Of a DNA stretch of 64,000 bases, positions 18,163 through 27,630 are shown in pieces. The notes under the pieces are model-generated. The model saw nothing but the letters and a program-made list of their open reading frames with translations, searched no databases and was not told the origin of the DNA. The stretch comes from Paenibacillus sp. FSL R5-0912 (GTDB taxonomy: Bacteria; Bacillota; Bacilli; Paenibacillales; Paenibacillaceae), in NCBI RefSeq assembly GCF_000758605.1, contig NZ_CP009282.1, positions 2,852,001 through 2,916,000 on the forward strand. Reading direction: 5' to 3'. The translations under genes and the position numbers were made by a program. The number at the start of each line of letters is the position of its first letter. Within the stretch, counting starts at the first letter, position 1.

Positions 18163-19299
18163 ATGAACTTGCTGCAAGCGCTATTCTTCCCGCCGGAGCA
18201 GCCCGGTGGTGTATCTTCTATGATCCCTTATCTGCAGGAACGCTTCCGTTCCAGCCGCTGGGAGATGGATTTGTTCTGGCTGCCCAAACGGATCCGGGGC
18301 AAGGGACGCGAAGAAATTGTTTTTGAAACCTTTGACTGGACGCAATATGGCGAAAGTCCGGTTGTGCAAAAATATATCCAAACCTACCGCGATTATATTT
18401 GGTGGACGAAGCTGCGGATGAGCAAAAGCTATGATCTGATCCATGCCCATCACCCGATTGCCGGGCTGGCGATGAAAAGAATATATCCGGAAATTCCTTT
18501 AATTCAAACGCTGCACTCCAGCTATGAGCGCGAGCTGATTCTGAACGGAGCCATCCAGGAGGGCGGCCTGGAGCATCAGTTTCTGGTCTCGATTTACCGG
18601 GAGCTGGAGCATGTCAGCGACAGGCTGATGACGGTTTCGCGCGCTTTTGCCGAATATTTAACTCCTTATATAGATCAGCCCGGCAGCATCGGCGTCATTC
18701 CGAACGGATTCGACGAGAAGAGATTCAAGCCTGTGCCCCATGACAATGATATTCCGCAGCTGGTCACTGTTACCCGTCTGGTACCGGCCAAAGGAATAGA
18801 TACACTGTTCAAGGCTTGTGCCGAGCTCAAAAAGCGGGGCCATGAATATGTGCTGCATATTATCGGGGATGGACCGAGCCGGGCGGAGCTGGAGCAGCTG
18901 GCGCAGGATCTGGGAATTTATAATGAAACGATCTTTTACGGCTATACGCTGCATCCGGAGGAATTCATGCCGTTCTTTGATATTTTTGTCCTCCCTTCGC
19001 GGGCGGAAGCGTTCGGGTCAGTCTTTGCGGAAGCTGCACTCAGCTGCCTCGCACTTGTCGGGACGAATGTCGGCGGGATTCCCGAGCAGATTGAAGATGG
19101 CGTCAACGGGCTGCTGGTGAATCCGGATGATGAGCTGGGACTGGCGGATGCCCTTGAGAAAGTGATCAGTGATCCCGGCTACCGTTATGAGCTGTCCCGT
19201 TCGGCCTGGGATAAGGCCAAGAGCCTCTATTCCCTGACCCGGGTAGCCAATGAACTGAAGAAGACATACCTGCAGTATCAGCCGGGAATGAAGGGGTGA
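18163..19299 (+). CDS. GT4-family glycosyltransferase
   Basis: A 378-residue retaining glycosyltransferase with GT-B fold. The acceptor domain starts with LLQALFFPPEQPGGVSSM, and the donor-binding part carries VTRLVPAKGIDTLFKA and the E-x7-E motif in PSRAEAFGSVFAEA. Such enzymes use a nucleotide sugar to build polysaccharide, glycolipid or spore-coat glycans. An ATG at 18154 is in frame, but ATG 18163 is preferred because GGGAG is nine bases before it. Four bases separate its stop from yhaO, so they may be co-transcribed, although no functional link is obvious. Confidence 0.85.
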   Translation: MNLLQALFFPPEQPGGVSSMIPYLQERFRSSRWEMDLFWLPKRIRGKGREEIVFETFDWTQYGESPVVQKYIQTYRDYIWWTKLRMSKSYDLIHAHHPIAGLAMKRIYPEIPLIQTLHSSYERELILNGAIQEGGLEHQFLVSIYRELEHVSDRLMTVSRAFAEYLTPYIDQPGSIGVIPNGFDEKRFKPVPHDNDIPQLVTVTRLVPAKGIDTLFKACAELKKRGHEYVLHIIGDGPSRAELEQLAQDLGIYNETIFYGYTLHPEEFMPFFDIFVLPSRAEAFGSVFAEAALSCLALVGTNVGGIPEQIEDGVNGLLVNPDDELGLADALEKVISDPGYRYELSRSAWDKAKSLYSLTRVANELKKTYLQYQPGMKG

Positions 19300-19303
19300 G
19301 GGT

Positions 19304-20773
19304 ATGATTCCTTTTCGATTCCTGCATGCTGCGGATCTGCACCTGGACAGCCGGTTTGCAGGGCTGTCCCATCTGCCGCAGGCTATACGCTCCTATCTCC
19401 GGGAGTCCACCTTCGCCGCCCTCGGGCGGCTTGTTGGCGTAGCTATAGAGCAAAGGGTAGATTTCGTAGTCATCAGCGGGGATGTCTATGATGTCTCCGA
19501 TGCCTCTCTCCAGGGTCAGCTCCGGTTCCGGGAAGCCCTGGAGGAACTCGGGCAGCACGGGATTCAGGTGTTCCTGATTCACGGAAATCATGATCCGCTG
19601 GACGGGCCGCGTCTTGCAGCGGCACCTCCTGATCACGTTACAGTGTTCGGCGGCAGCGAACCGGAACAGGCCATCGCCCGCCGCAGAGAGGACGGCAGGG
19701 AGGTAGCCGTGATCAGCGGGATCTCCTATCCGACTGCCAAAGTGACTGAGAATACGGCGCTGCGGTTTAACCGTCAACCGGGCAGCAACCTGTTCCACAT
19801 TGCGCTGCTGCACGGCAATGTGGACGGGGATCTCCAGCATGAGACGTACTCTCCCTGCAGCCGCAAGGATCTGATCGGGAGAGGCTACGACTATTGGGCG
19901 CTGGGGCATATTCATAAACGCAGTATTCTGCATGATCGTCCGCCCATTGTCTATCCGGGAAATATTCAGGGACGGAGCATCAAGGAAACCGGCCCTAAAG
20001 GCTGCTACACCGTCCAGGTGGATGCAGAAGGTGCTGCGTCACTGACCTTCCATGAACTGGACAGTGTGCGCTGGCAGGTCCGTGAGATCCCGGTGGAGGG
20101 TCTGGCGGATGAGGCTTCGTTAACGCGAGCCGTTGAGAATGCGGTTGAAGACATCCGGGAAGAAACACCGCAGCTGATGTCTGTCGTAAGGTTCCGTCTG
20201 ACCGGGCGGGGTGCTATACATAAGGTGCTGACGGAGAAGGGGGCTGCGGAGGATCTGCTCGCTGAGCTGCAGCGGAGGGAAACAGTCCGTGCGGAACGTA
20301 AGGAGTATGCAGGTCTCGTATGGACCGAAGGCTTCGCTATGGAAACGGGACTGGCGATTGACCGGGGCCGTCTGCTGCTGGAGGACAGCTTCCTCGGCGA
20401 AATGCTGCGGCTTGCCGGACGGAGCGGCGGGAACGACCAGGAGCTGGAGGAGCTGATCTCCACTGCGCTAAGGCCGCTAATGGAGAATCAGGAGCTGCGC
20501 AAGCTGCTCATGTCCACAGGGAGCGAAGAGAAGCGGGACTGGCTAAGCAGGGCTGCGGAGCTGGGCACTGTGCTGCTCAGCGGAGTGGAGGAGCAAGCCG
20601 GTGTACCGCAGGGTCCTGCGGCAGGAGAAGAGCTTCTGTCTGCCCGGGCCAGCGGGTCCTTGGAAAGAGACGGAGCCGGCGGATCAGCGGTGAGTAAGGC
20701 GATGCCGGAGGAAGAGGGCAGTGACGGGGAAGCGGCGGACCTGACTGTATGGCGAGAGCGGGGGGGATGCTGA
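19304..20773 (+). CDS. yhaO: SbcD-like DNA repair exonuclease YhaO
   Basis: A 489-residue protein with an N-terminal calcineurin-like metallophosphoesterase domain. The metal motifs are present in order: AADLHLD, SGDVYD, HGNHD and LGHIHK. This is the SbcD/Mre11-type nuclease subunit. Compared with SbcD, the C-terminal half is long and divergent, ending in a low-complexity acidic stretch (about 425-480). The stop is directly followed by the yhaN ATG, and the YhaO-YhaN pair parallels SbcD-SbcC. DNA-end processing is the expected role. Confidence 0.87.
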   Translation: MIPFRFLHAADLHLDSRFAGLSHLPQAIRSYLRESTFAALGRLVGVAIEQRVDFVVISGDVYDVSDASLQGQLRFREALEELGQHGIQVFLIHGNHDPLDGPRLAAAPPDHVTVFGGSEPEQAIARRREDGREVAVISGISYPTAKVTENTALRFNRQPGSNLFHIALLHGNVDGDLQHETYSPCSRKDLIGRGYDYWALGHIHKRSILHDRPPIVYPGNIQGRSIKETGPKGCYTVQVDAEGAASLTFHELDSVRWQVREIPVEGLADEASLTRAVENAVEDIREETPQLMSVVRFRLTGRGAIHKVLTEKGAAEDLLAELQRRETVRAERKEYAGLVWTEGFAMETGLAIDRGRLLLEDSFLGEMLRLAGRSGGNDQELEELISTALRPLMENQELRKLLMSTGSEEKRDWLSRAAELGTVLLSGVEEQAGVPQGPAAGEELLSARASGSLERDGAGGSAVSKAMPEEEGSDGEAADLTVWRERGGC

Positions 20774-23700
20774 ATGAAAATTGAGTCTTTGCGGATTGAC
20801 GGCTATGGCCGTCTGGCCCGGCGGGAGATGAAGCTGAATGAGGGGGTCACTGTGCTCTTCGGGCGTAATGAAGCCGGCAAAAGCACTACCCTGCAGTTTA
20901 TCCGCGCGATGCTGTACGGCATCCCCGGCCGGGCGTATCCTGCCGAGCGGTATGAGCCGCTGCAAGGCGGAATACATGGCGGGGTGCTGAATGCGCGTGA
21001 CGACACAGGCGCCCTCTGGACGATCCGGCGGTTTGCTTCCGGCGGTGAAGGACCGGGAAGAGGCGAGAAGCTGCAGATTACACTTAGCCATCCGGATGGA
21101 ACCACTGAGGAGCTGCAGCAGGCTGAGCTGGAGCGCCGCCTGCTGGGCGGCATCTCGCGGAGTATGTTCCGCCAGCTGTTCGCCGTCTCGCTGGACGAGC
21201 TGCAGGAGCTTGGCGCGCTGCAGTCCGGTGAGATGAGCAGCTACCTGTTCCATGCCGGGATGGGCGGCGGCGGCGAGATTATGCGGGCGGAGAAACGCCT
21301 GGTCCAGGATGCCGAGAAGCTCTACAAGCCACGGGGCAAGGTGCAGGATGCCGCCAAGATTCTGCAGTCTATTGAGAAGCTGGAACGGGAGGTAGCGGAG
21401 AGCCGCTCCTATCTGCCCAGATATAATGAGAATACGCTGGCTCTGGAAGCGGTAGAGCAGAAGCTGTTACAGATGAAAGATAGCCGGGAAACCGCGGCAG
21501 ACCGGCTGCTTAAGCTGCGGAAGGCACAGGAGATCCGCGAGCTGTGGCTGAAATGGTCTGAAGCCCGTCTTGAGCTGGCAGAGCTTCCGCAGATTGATGC
21601 GTTCCCTGAAGCTGGGGTGGACCGCTGGAAGTCACTGGAGGGCGATCAGCGGGGATTGGAGGGTGCGGCGTTCCGCCTGGAACGGCTGAAGGCAGACCTT
21701 GCGGCTGAGCTTGCCGCGAAGCCGCCTGATCCCCTGCTGGAGCAGCAGGGGCCGGCTCTCGAAGCGCTGGACCGCAGACGGGGCAGCTATGAGGACAAGC
21801 GCACGGAGCGGCAGCGGCTGACGGGCGAGCTTGCCGCGCTGGGCGAACAGCTCCAGCGTACCCTGCGCAGCATTGGCGCGGGCTGGAGCGCCGCTGAGCT
21901 GGGGGGCTTCGCAGCCAGCGCGGCGGACCGGGAAGCCGCGCGGCGCTACGCTGCGTCCTTTGCCGGGTACGACCGGCAAATGGAGACCAGGGGCGCGGAG
22001 CTGCTGAGCCTCCGCGCCAGAACGGCCGCCGCCGGCGCTGCGCTGCAGGCGGCCGAGCGTCAGCTTGCGCAGGGGTACGCAAGCGGCGCAGCGGACTTCG
22101 CGGGCATTGCGAAGCGCAGCCCGCGTGAACTGCTGCAGCTGTGGGACGAGCTGCAGCAGGCCGCCGAGCGCTGGCGCGAAGCGCTGCTCGGCGGCTCTGC
22201 AGGCGGCGCGGAGGTCCCGCGCCGCAGAGGCACTGCCGCCGGGGACAGCCGCCCCGGCGGGAACGGGCGCCGGGCGCAGCGCTACCGGCGCCTCCTGCAG
22301 GCGGGCGCAGCGCTTACGCTGCTGCTGCCGCCTGCGCTGCTCTTGACCGGCGCGCCGCCGGTCAGCGCATGGTCCGCGCTCGGCCTGCTGGCCGCAGCGG
22401 ACCTGGGGCTGTGGGCCGCCCTGCGCGCAGCGGCGGCCGTTAATCCGCCGCCTGCGCCGGGCGGCGGGGAGGCAGGCAAGGCCGCAGCGGAGATGCTGCG
22501 GCTGCGCGGGCTTTTGCTCTCCGGGGCGAAGCCGGAGAGCGGCATACAAGATGCCGGCGGGCTGGAGGCCGGGATGAAGGAGCTGCGCCGCCTGATGGAG
22601 GCGTGGAACGCCTGGCGCCAGCGCGTCGAACGGCAGACCGCTGAAGTCGAGGCCTGCCGCACGGAGCTCGCGGTGCTGGCCGGACAGGAGCGGGTACTGG
22701 CAGAGGAGCTGGACCATGCCGAAGCCAGCTTCACGGAGCTGGCCGCTCGTTATGAAGAATGGCTGCGCCAGCGGGGGCTGCCGGAAGGGCTCTCACCGGA
22801 CGGCCTGCCGGATATCTTCGCCCTGGCGGAGCAAGGCAATGAACTGCTGCGCCAGCAGGGCAAATTATCCCTCCGGCTCAGCGGACTGGAGTCAGAGTGC
22901 GCTGCTTATGAGCAGGAAGGGATGATTCTGCTTAGAGATACTGAGGCTGCTGCCGAGGCCCGCAGGGATCACTCCTCTGTTACTTTGAGCTCTCCAGTAC
23001 ATCCCAACTCACAATCAGGCCCGCAGCCGGAGCCCCAAGCTGAACCTCCTGCCGGAGCCCGGGCTTCAACTCAAGCTTCACCGGACTCTCTTTCACTGCT
23101 AACCTGGCTGGAGCTGCGGAAGCGGGAATGGGAGGCGCTGAAGACAGAGCTGCTGCGCAGGGAGAGTATAGAGGCGCGGCTTACCCAAGTTCATGAGGAA
23201 CTGGCTGCGAACCGGAGAGAGCAGAAGGAGCTGAACGGGCGGAGCAGCAGGCTCCTTCAGGAAGGCGGCGCTGAGAACGGCGAACAATTCCTGCGCCGTT
23301 CATCGGCCTGGATGAGGCATAGTGAGCTGACGCGGTCGGTACGGCAGTGGGAGCTGGCTATGTTTGGCGGATGGGAGCAGGAAGGCAAGGCAGAACTGCT
23401 CTTGCTGCTGGAGCATCGGGATGCCCGGGTGCTTGAACAGGAACGTATGGCGGCGGAAGAAGCGGTGTTGAGCCTGGAGGAAGAACGCAGTTCCCTGCTC
23501 CAGCAGCGCGGCAAGCTGCTGCAGGAACGGGAGGACCTGAGGGGGCGGTGCATGGAGGACTCGGCGCTTCAGCAGCTGGAAGAACAGCGGGCGGCGCTGC
23601 ATAATCTGGCCGGGCAATATGCGGTAACGGCGCTGGCGGCCGAGCTTATGGGACGGACGCGGCGGATCTATGAACAGGAGAAGCAGCCGCAGGTGCTGCA

Positions 23701-24076
23701 GCTTGCCTCTGTATATTTCTCTAAGCTGACGCATGGGGAGTACCGCCGGATCGTAATGACTCTGGGGCACAAGGAGCTGAAAGCGGAGCATAAGGATGCC
23801 GGGCTGATGGACAGCGGACTGCTTAGCCGGGGGACGGCGGAACAGCTGTATCTGGCGATCCGGCTGGCCCTTTCGGAGACCATGAGCAGTCAGGTGAACC
23901 TGCCGCTGTTCTTCGACGATTTGTTTGTCAATTTCGATGAACACCGCTTACATGCGGCTCTCGGATTACTGGGCGAATTGTCGGTATCCCGGCAGATTGT
24001 GATGATGACCTGCCACCGGCATGTGGCCGAAGCGGTGGCGGGGATCATACCTGCTGCTGCGGTTATTTCCGTGTAG
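20774..24076 (+). CDS. yhaN: SbcC/Rad50-like AAA ATPase YhaN
   Basis: A 1100-residue SMC-like ATPase. Walker A is GRNEAGKST at residues 30-38. The ABC signature-like SRGTAEQLYLAIRLALSE lies near 1018 and Walker B LPLFFDDLFVNFDEHR near 1043. Coiled-coil rich arms lie between. About residues 505-555 form two hydrophobic helices at the position of the Rad50 hook, so this is the membrane-inserting YhaN subtype rather than SbcC with a zinc hook. The gene is strikingly GC-rich in the middle (about 21.7-22.7 kb), which creates long false frames on the other strand. It ends in a 14-base overlap with convergent ykvI. Confidence 0.87.
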   Translation: MKIESLRIDGYGRLARREMKLNEGVTVLFGRNEAGKSTTLQFIRAMLYGIPGRAYPAERYEPLQGGIHGGVLNARDDTGALWTIRRFASGGEGPGRGEKLQITLSHPDGTTEELQQAELERRLLGGISRSMFRQLFAVSLDELQELGALQSGEMSSYLFHAGMGGGGEIMRAEKRLVQDAEKLYKPRGKVQDAAKILQSIEKLEREVAESRSYLPRYNENTLALEAVEQKLLQMKDSRETAADRLLKLRKAQEIRELWLKWSEARLELAELPQIDAFPEAGVDRWKSLEGDQRGLEGAAFRLERLKADLAAELAAKPPDPLLEQQGPALEALDRRRGSYEDKRTERQRLTGELAALGEQLQRTLRSIGAGWSAAELGGFAASAADREAARRYAASFAGYDRQMETRGAELLSLRARTAAAGAALQAAERQLAQGYASGAADFAGIAKRSPRELLQLWDELQQAAERWREALLGGSAGGAEVPRRRGTAAGDSRPGGNGRRAQRYRRLLQAGAALTLLLPPALLLTGAPPVSAWSALGLLAAADLGLWAALRAAAAVNPPPAPGGGEAGKAAAEMLRLRGLLLSGAKPESGIQDAGGLEAGMKELRRLMEAWNAWRQRVERQTAEVEACRTELAVLAGQERVLAEELDHAEASFTELAARYEEWLRQRGLPEGLSPDGLPDIFALAEQGNELLRQQGKLSLRLSGLESECAAYEQEGMILLRDTEAAAEARRDHSSVTLSSPVHPNSQSGPQPEPQAEPPAGARASTQASPDSLSLLTWLELRKREWEALKTELLRRESIEARLTQVHEELAANRREQKELNGRSSRLLQEGGAENGEQFLRRSSAWMRHSELTRSVRQWELAMFGGWEQEGKAELLLLLEHRDARVLEQERMAAEEAVLSLEEERSSLLQQRGKLLQEREDLRGRCMEDSALQQLEEQRAALHNLAGQYAVTALAAELMGRTRRIYEQEKQPQVLQLASVYFSKLTHGEYRRIVMTLGHKELKAEHKDAGLMDSGLLSRGTAEQLYLAIRLALSETMSSQVNLPLFFDDLFVNFDEHRLHAALGLLGELSVSRQIVMMTCHRHVAEAVAGIIPAAAVISV

Positions 24077-25190
24077 TCCGGATCACCGGCTTAACCGCCA
24101 CAATGGTGATGCCCTTACCTCCGGTTCCAGAGGCAGGCGGACCGCTTGGCCGCGGCGGCTGTGACATGGGAGCACGCATCAGCATGACCGCCCACACCAG
24201 GCACAGGGCGCCGAAGATCGGGTAGAATACCCTGAGCAGGGAACTGAAGCCGAATTGGCTGAACACATAACAGACCAGCATAAGCAGCGGGGTTACCAGG
24301 GCTGGAGCGACCGGCAGGCGCTGCTGCAGTTGAACGCTAACCCCGTAGATGTCAGCGACGAAGGTACTGAAGATTTCCATGAAGATCAGCAGCAGAAAAA
24401 TCGTCTGCACGATGGGACCCAGCCGGAAGGCGATGCTGCCCATCGGGATCTCGAACTGCAGAATTCCCGGCATTTGTGAACTCATGGCAAAGTGGGCTGC
24501 CAGAAGCATGAACCCGATTCCGGCTCCGCCCAGAATCCCTCCGCGTACAAGCGCCTGCTCGTCCTCGGTATGCCGGGCCAGCGGAACAAGCACGGCCTGG
24601 GCCATGCCTAGGTTAAAGGCGGTATACAGGAGCGGAGACATCCAGGCACTGAAGAAGCTATGGTCTGTCGGCAGGAACAGGAATCGGTCTGCACCGGGAA
24701 CACCCAGCGTATTAAATACAATAATTAGCGACAGAGTAAGCATCAAAGGAACCACCAGGCTATTGATTTGCAGGATTCCGGAAATGCCCCGCTTCAGCAG
24801 CAGATAGGACCCGAGAATCGTGAGCAGCAGCCCCGCCTGATAGGGCATTCCGAGATGCTCCTTAAAAATAGCCCCGGCACCCGCCAGCATAATGCTGTTC
24901 ACGCCAATCAGAATAATCATGGTGAACAGGCTGATGCTGGAGCCGACCTTTTCTCCAAACAGATGGCGGTTGAAATCTTCATAGGAGTCTGCCTCAATCC
25001 GCCGGGCGATAATCATCATTTTGGTGCCAAGCCAAATAAATATCGCGGTGGAGAACAGGATGGTCAGCAAGGCCCAGTGGCCGTATCTTGTGAAGAAACG
25101 GAGAATCTCCTGGCCGGTGGCGAAGCCGGCACCCACAATGGTGCCAATATAGGTAAAAGCGATCTGCAATGTGCGGACTCGGGACTTCAT
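24063..25190 (-). CDS. ykvI: YkvI-like polytopic membrane protein
   Basis: A 375-residue protein with about ten transmembrane helices. The N-terminal FTYIGTIVGAGFATGQEILR is characteristic of the YkvI family, a branch of the APC transporter superfamily with the broken first helix (GAGFATG) expected at the substrate site. The C-terminal tail of about 35 residues is Pro/Gly-rich and cytoplasmic. The substrate is unknown. GGAGGAGAACC precedes the ATG at 25190. It converges on yhaN with a 14-base overlap and is divergent from xpt. Confidence 0.8.
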   Translation of the reverse strand: MKSRVRTLQIAFTYIGTIVGAGFATGQEILRFFTRYGHWALLTILFSTAIFIWLGTKMMIIARRIEADSYEDFNRHLFGEKVGSSISLFTMIILIGVNSIMLAGAGAIFKEHLGMPYQAGLLLTILGSYLLLKRGISGILQINSLVVPLMLTLSLIIVFNTLGVPGADRFLFLPTDHSFFSAWMSPLLYTAFNLGMAQAVLVPLARHTEDEQALVRGGILGGAGIGFMLLAAHFAMSSQMPGILQFEIPMGSIAFRLGPIVQTIFLLLIFMEIFSTFVADIYGVSVQLQQRLPVAPALVTPLLMLVCYVFSQFGFSSLLRVFYPIFGALCLVWAVMLMRAPMSQPPRPSGPPASGTGGKGITIVAVKPVIRTTRK

Positions 25191-25367
25191 GGTTCTCCTC
25201 CTCTGAATGCTGCGAAGATTTAAATAGCGGTGCGGGCAGGATTGCCTTGTGCAGTCCGCATAGTACAGGTTATGATGAGGAACAGAAGGACATGACTTCC
25301 GCCTAGTGAATAAGCTGTTATTACAGTGGAACGTCTGGAATTATAAAGGTAATGGAGGTTCAAAGTC

Positions 25368-25937
25368 ATGGAATTATTGAAACAGCGGATTTTGGAGGAA
25401 GGGGTCGTCATTTCGGATCAGGTGCTGAAGCTGGACGGTCTGCTTAACCACCAGGTTGATCCGATGCTGACGATGGAAATGGGACGGGAGTTTGCCCGCA
25501 GATTTGCTGAGGCTGGAGTGACACGCGTAGTTACCGTGGAGTCTTCGGGTATTGCCGTGGCATTTGCCACCGCTTATGAGATGAAGGTGCCACTGGTCTT
25601 TGCCCGGCGCAAAAAAACGCTGCTCGCTGATCCCGATGCCCTATGCGAACGGGTGCCGTCTTTTACCAAAGGGATCGTCACGGATATCATGCTGTCCCGC
25701 CAATACATCTCGGAGCATGACAAAATCCTCTTTATCGACGATATCATCGCCAACGGAGACGCCGCGCGCGGCCTGATCAAGATCATCCAGCGTTCCGGCG
25801 CCGAGCTTGTGGGTCTGGGCGTAGTGGTCGAGAAAAGCTTCCAGGCTGGCGCCCGTACAATCCGGGAACAGGGTATTCGTCTGGAGTCGCTTGTCGATAT
25901 TACCTCTCTTAGTGAGGGAACGATTACTTTCGGGTAG
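25368..25937 (+). CDS. xpt: Xanthine phosphoribosyltransferase
   Basis: A 189-residue cytosolic salvage enzyme that converts xanthine and PRPP to XMP. The PRPP-binding loop is ILFIDDIIANGDAARG, and the N-terminal VISDQVLKLDGLLNHQVDP is typical of Xpt. GGAGG precedes the ATG. In B. subtilis xpt is fused in an operon with pbuX and preceded by a purine riboswitch. Here neither is seen: the 177 bases upstream lack the conserved aptamer core, and the next gene is unrelated. Confidence 0.92.
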   Translation: MELLKQRILEEGVVISDQVLKLDGLLNHQVDPMLTMEMGREFARRFAEAGVTRVVTVESSGIAVAFATAYEMKVPLVFARRKKTLLADPDALCERVPSFTKGIVTDIMLSRQYISEHDKILFIDDIIANGDAARGLIKIIQRSGAELVGLGVVVEKSFQAGARTIREQGIRLESLVDITSLSEGTITFG

Positions 25938-25985
25938 GATTTAAGTGACAAATACAGGAACATAGCCTATTTTTGAAACAACTGC

Positions 25986-26014
25986 TTTTCACCCTATAAG
26001 TTTTCCTTTATAAT
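25986..26014 (+). promoter_or_regulatory. Promoter for the 105-residue protein gene
   Basis: TTTTCA (25986-25991), a 17-base spacer and a perfect TATAAT (26009-26014) lie about 30 bases before the ATG. Confidence 0.6.
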
Positions 26015-26045
26015 AAAAATTAGACATGAGAGAGGAGGCGTCACA

Positions 26046-26363
26046 ATGGGGAAAGAACCGGTGACAGAGCAATTTTTTATTGATAAACTAACCGAGGCTA
26101 AGGATCACTTCGAACGTGCGCTGGATTGCAAACACACGGAGTTCGACGATTTGTACCCCTATATGATCGAACATCCTCAGTTTTTCTGGTACAAACGCTA
26201 CGTAGCTTGGTCGGAGCTTCTGACAATCACAAGTTTATGTGAAGAGCTGTCCTTCAACTGGAGACAGAAATTCACGGATCATCAGGTAGAATATCTGGAA
26301 CAACGGGTGATGTCCGCTAAAGTTCTTGACTTCTGGTTTGAGAAGAATGAAGCGCTGATATAA
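26046..26363 (+). CDS. Small conserved-looking hypothetical protein (105 aa)
   Basis: The family is not recognised. The protein is soluble, helical and rich in aromatic residues (for example HPQFFWYKRYVAWSELL and KVLDFWFEKNEAL), with no signal or membrane segment. GAGAGGAGG precedes the ATG. It has its own promoter and terminator, so it is a single-gene unit, which supports its being real. Nothing in the sequence points to a reaction. Confidence 0.75.
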   Translation: MGKEPVTEQFFIDKLTEAKDHFERALDCKHTEFDDLYPYMIEHPQFFWYKRYVAWSELLTITSLCEELSFNWRQKFTDHQVEYLEQRVMSAKVLDFWFEKNEALI

Positions 26364-26402
26364 GAACTTCATAAGACATACAGACTTACTTAGTTCATAA
26401 CT

Positions 26403-26434
26403 AGACCCGGATGATTTATCATTTGGGTCTTTTT
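26403..26434 (+). terminator. Terminator after the 105-residue protein gene
   Basis: AGACCCGGATGA and TCATTTGGGTCT form a 12-bp stem (two G-U) around a TTTA loop, followed by four to five T. Confidence 0.8.
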
Positions 26435-26494
26435 CATGATTCGATTTAGGCAAATATTGGACAAGCTAAGGATAGAGAGGGGAGTAGAACAATT

Positions 26495-26713
26495 ATGATT
26501 AGTGATGAACAGCTCGATGCCTACCGGATTTCCGGTGAAAAGATACGTGTGGTGCGCGATGGACTGGAGAGCAATGATGTGAAGGGGATTGTGCTGGCCT
26601 GGGATGAGTCCCAGGTAATGATCCGGCGTCCGAATAAGCGGGTAGTGAAGCTGGACCGGAACTATCTGTATCAGCCGTTCAGCGAGCCGAGACCGGAAGC
26701 AGATACCTTATAA
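26495..26713 (+). CDS. Small hypothetical protein (72 aa)
   Basis: The family is not recognised. The sequence (GEKIRVVRDGLESNDVKGIVLAWDESQVMIRRPNKR in two halves around residue 28) alternates short strands and reads like a small beta-barrel, an SH3- or Sm-like fold such as those that bind RNA or protein. That is a guess from pattern only. GAGAGGGGAG precedes the ATG at 26495. It lies between a terminator and a hairpin, so it is probably transcribed alone. Confidence 0.65.
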   Translation: MISDEQLDAYRISGEKIRVVRDGLESNDVKGIVLAWDESQVMIRRPNKRVVKLDRNYLYQPFSEPRPEADTL

Positions 26714-26760
26714 ACAGCAAACGGAATACGCTGAATGCCCTTTATTAATTACAGCTTTAC

Positions 26761-26799
26761 AATCAGCAGAGTGCGCTCCAGAGCGTACTTTTGCTGATT
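26761..26799. repeat. Imperfect 39-bp palindrome before the SDR gene
   Basis: AATCAGCA (26761-26768) and TGCTGATT (26792-26799) bracket inner arms AGTGCGCTC and GAGCGTACT. No T-run follows on the plus strand. It could be an attenuated terminator of the 72-residue gene or an operator for the SDR gene. Confidence 0.55.
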
Positions 26800-26838
26800 A
26801 TGCGGGACCCTTATATTGAACTGCCTGAGGAGGAGCAT

Positions 26839-27630
26839 ATGAACCATCAGAATAAAATCTCTGTCATCACCGGCGGCGCTAACGGAATTGGACGCTGTCT
26901 AACGGAGGAGCTGCTGAAGGCGGGAGCGGTGGTTGCCTGCATAGATACCGATCTTGCGGCCGGACGCTGGCTGGAGGAGCAGTATGGAGCGGAGCGGCTG
27001 TTGTTCTATCCGGGAGATATTGCGGAGCGTTCGGTCATTGAGGATTTCACCGCACAGGTTATCAGCAAATTCGGACATGTGGATTACCTGATTAACAATG
27101 CCTGCATTAGCAAAAAAGGCCTGCTGTCGGAGTGCAGCTACGAGGATTTCGAATATGTGCAGCGGATCGGGGTAACTGCGCCATATTATTTGACACTGCG
27201 GCTTAAGGAATATTTCGCTCCGGGAGCGTCCATCGTGAATATCTCTTCAAGCCGGGAGCGAATGTCCCAGCCGGATACGGAGAGCTATACTGCCGCCAAA
27301 GGCGGCATTGGTGCGTTGACCCACGGCCTTAGTGTAAGTCTGGCCGGTAAAGTGCGGGTGAATGCGATCAGCCCCGGTTGGATTGATACCACTGCCTATC
27401 AGGGTACGGGAGAAGCAGCGGACCCGGTTCATTCGGAGCCGGACCTGCTGCAGCATCCGGCTGGACGGGTAGGCACACCGCCGGATATCGCGGCTATGGT
27501 GCTTTTCCTGTGCAGTGATGCTGCAGGGTTCATCACCGGGGAGAATATAAAGATCGATGGCGGAATGTCCAAGCTGATGATCTATCACGGGGACGAAGGC
27601 TGGACTTATAGTCCGGGAGGGCAGGCATGA
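26839..27630 (+). CDS. Short-chain dehydrogenase/reductase
   Basis: A 263-residue classical SDR. The nucleotide-binding motif is TGGANGIG at residues 11-18. NNACIS replaces the usual NNAG. The catalytic serine is in NISSSRE, and the YxxxK pair is in SYTAAKGG. The proline-glycine turn after the sheet (ISPGWIDT) is standard. The substrate is unknown. The start at 26839 is used because TGAGGAGGAG lies just upstream; an in-frame ATG at 26791 lies inside the palindrome. It overlaps the next gene by four bases, so the two proteins are probably made together. Confidence 0.85.
   Translation: MNHQNKISVITGGANGIGRCLTEELLKAGAVVACIDTDLAAGRWLEEQYGAERLLFYPGDIAERSVIEDFTAQVISKFGHVDYLINNACISKKGLLSECSYEDFEYVQRIGVTAPYYLTLRLKEYFAPGASIVNISSSRERMSQPDTESYTAAKGGIGALTHGLSVSLAGKVRVNAISPGWIDTTAYQGTGEAADPVHSEPDLLQHPAGRVGTPPDIAAMVLFLCSDAAGFITGENIKIDGGMSKLMIYHGDEGWTYSPGGQA

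Noticed and set aside
21632-22717. Long minus-strand open frame opposite yhaN
   Set aside because: It is a by-product of extreme GC content; it is Ala/Arg/Pro/Gln-rich without motifs and lies wholly within the clear yhaN gene.
25190-25367. Purine riboswitch expected ahead of xpt
   Set aside because: The conserved aptamer core (loop and TCTACC-type strands) is not present between ykvI and xpt.
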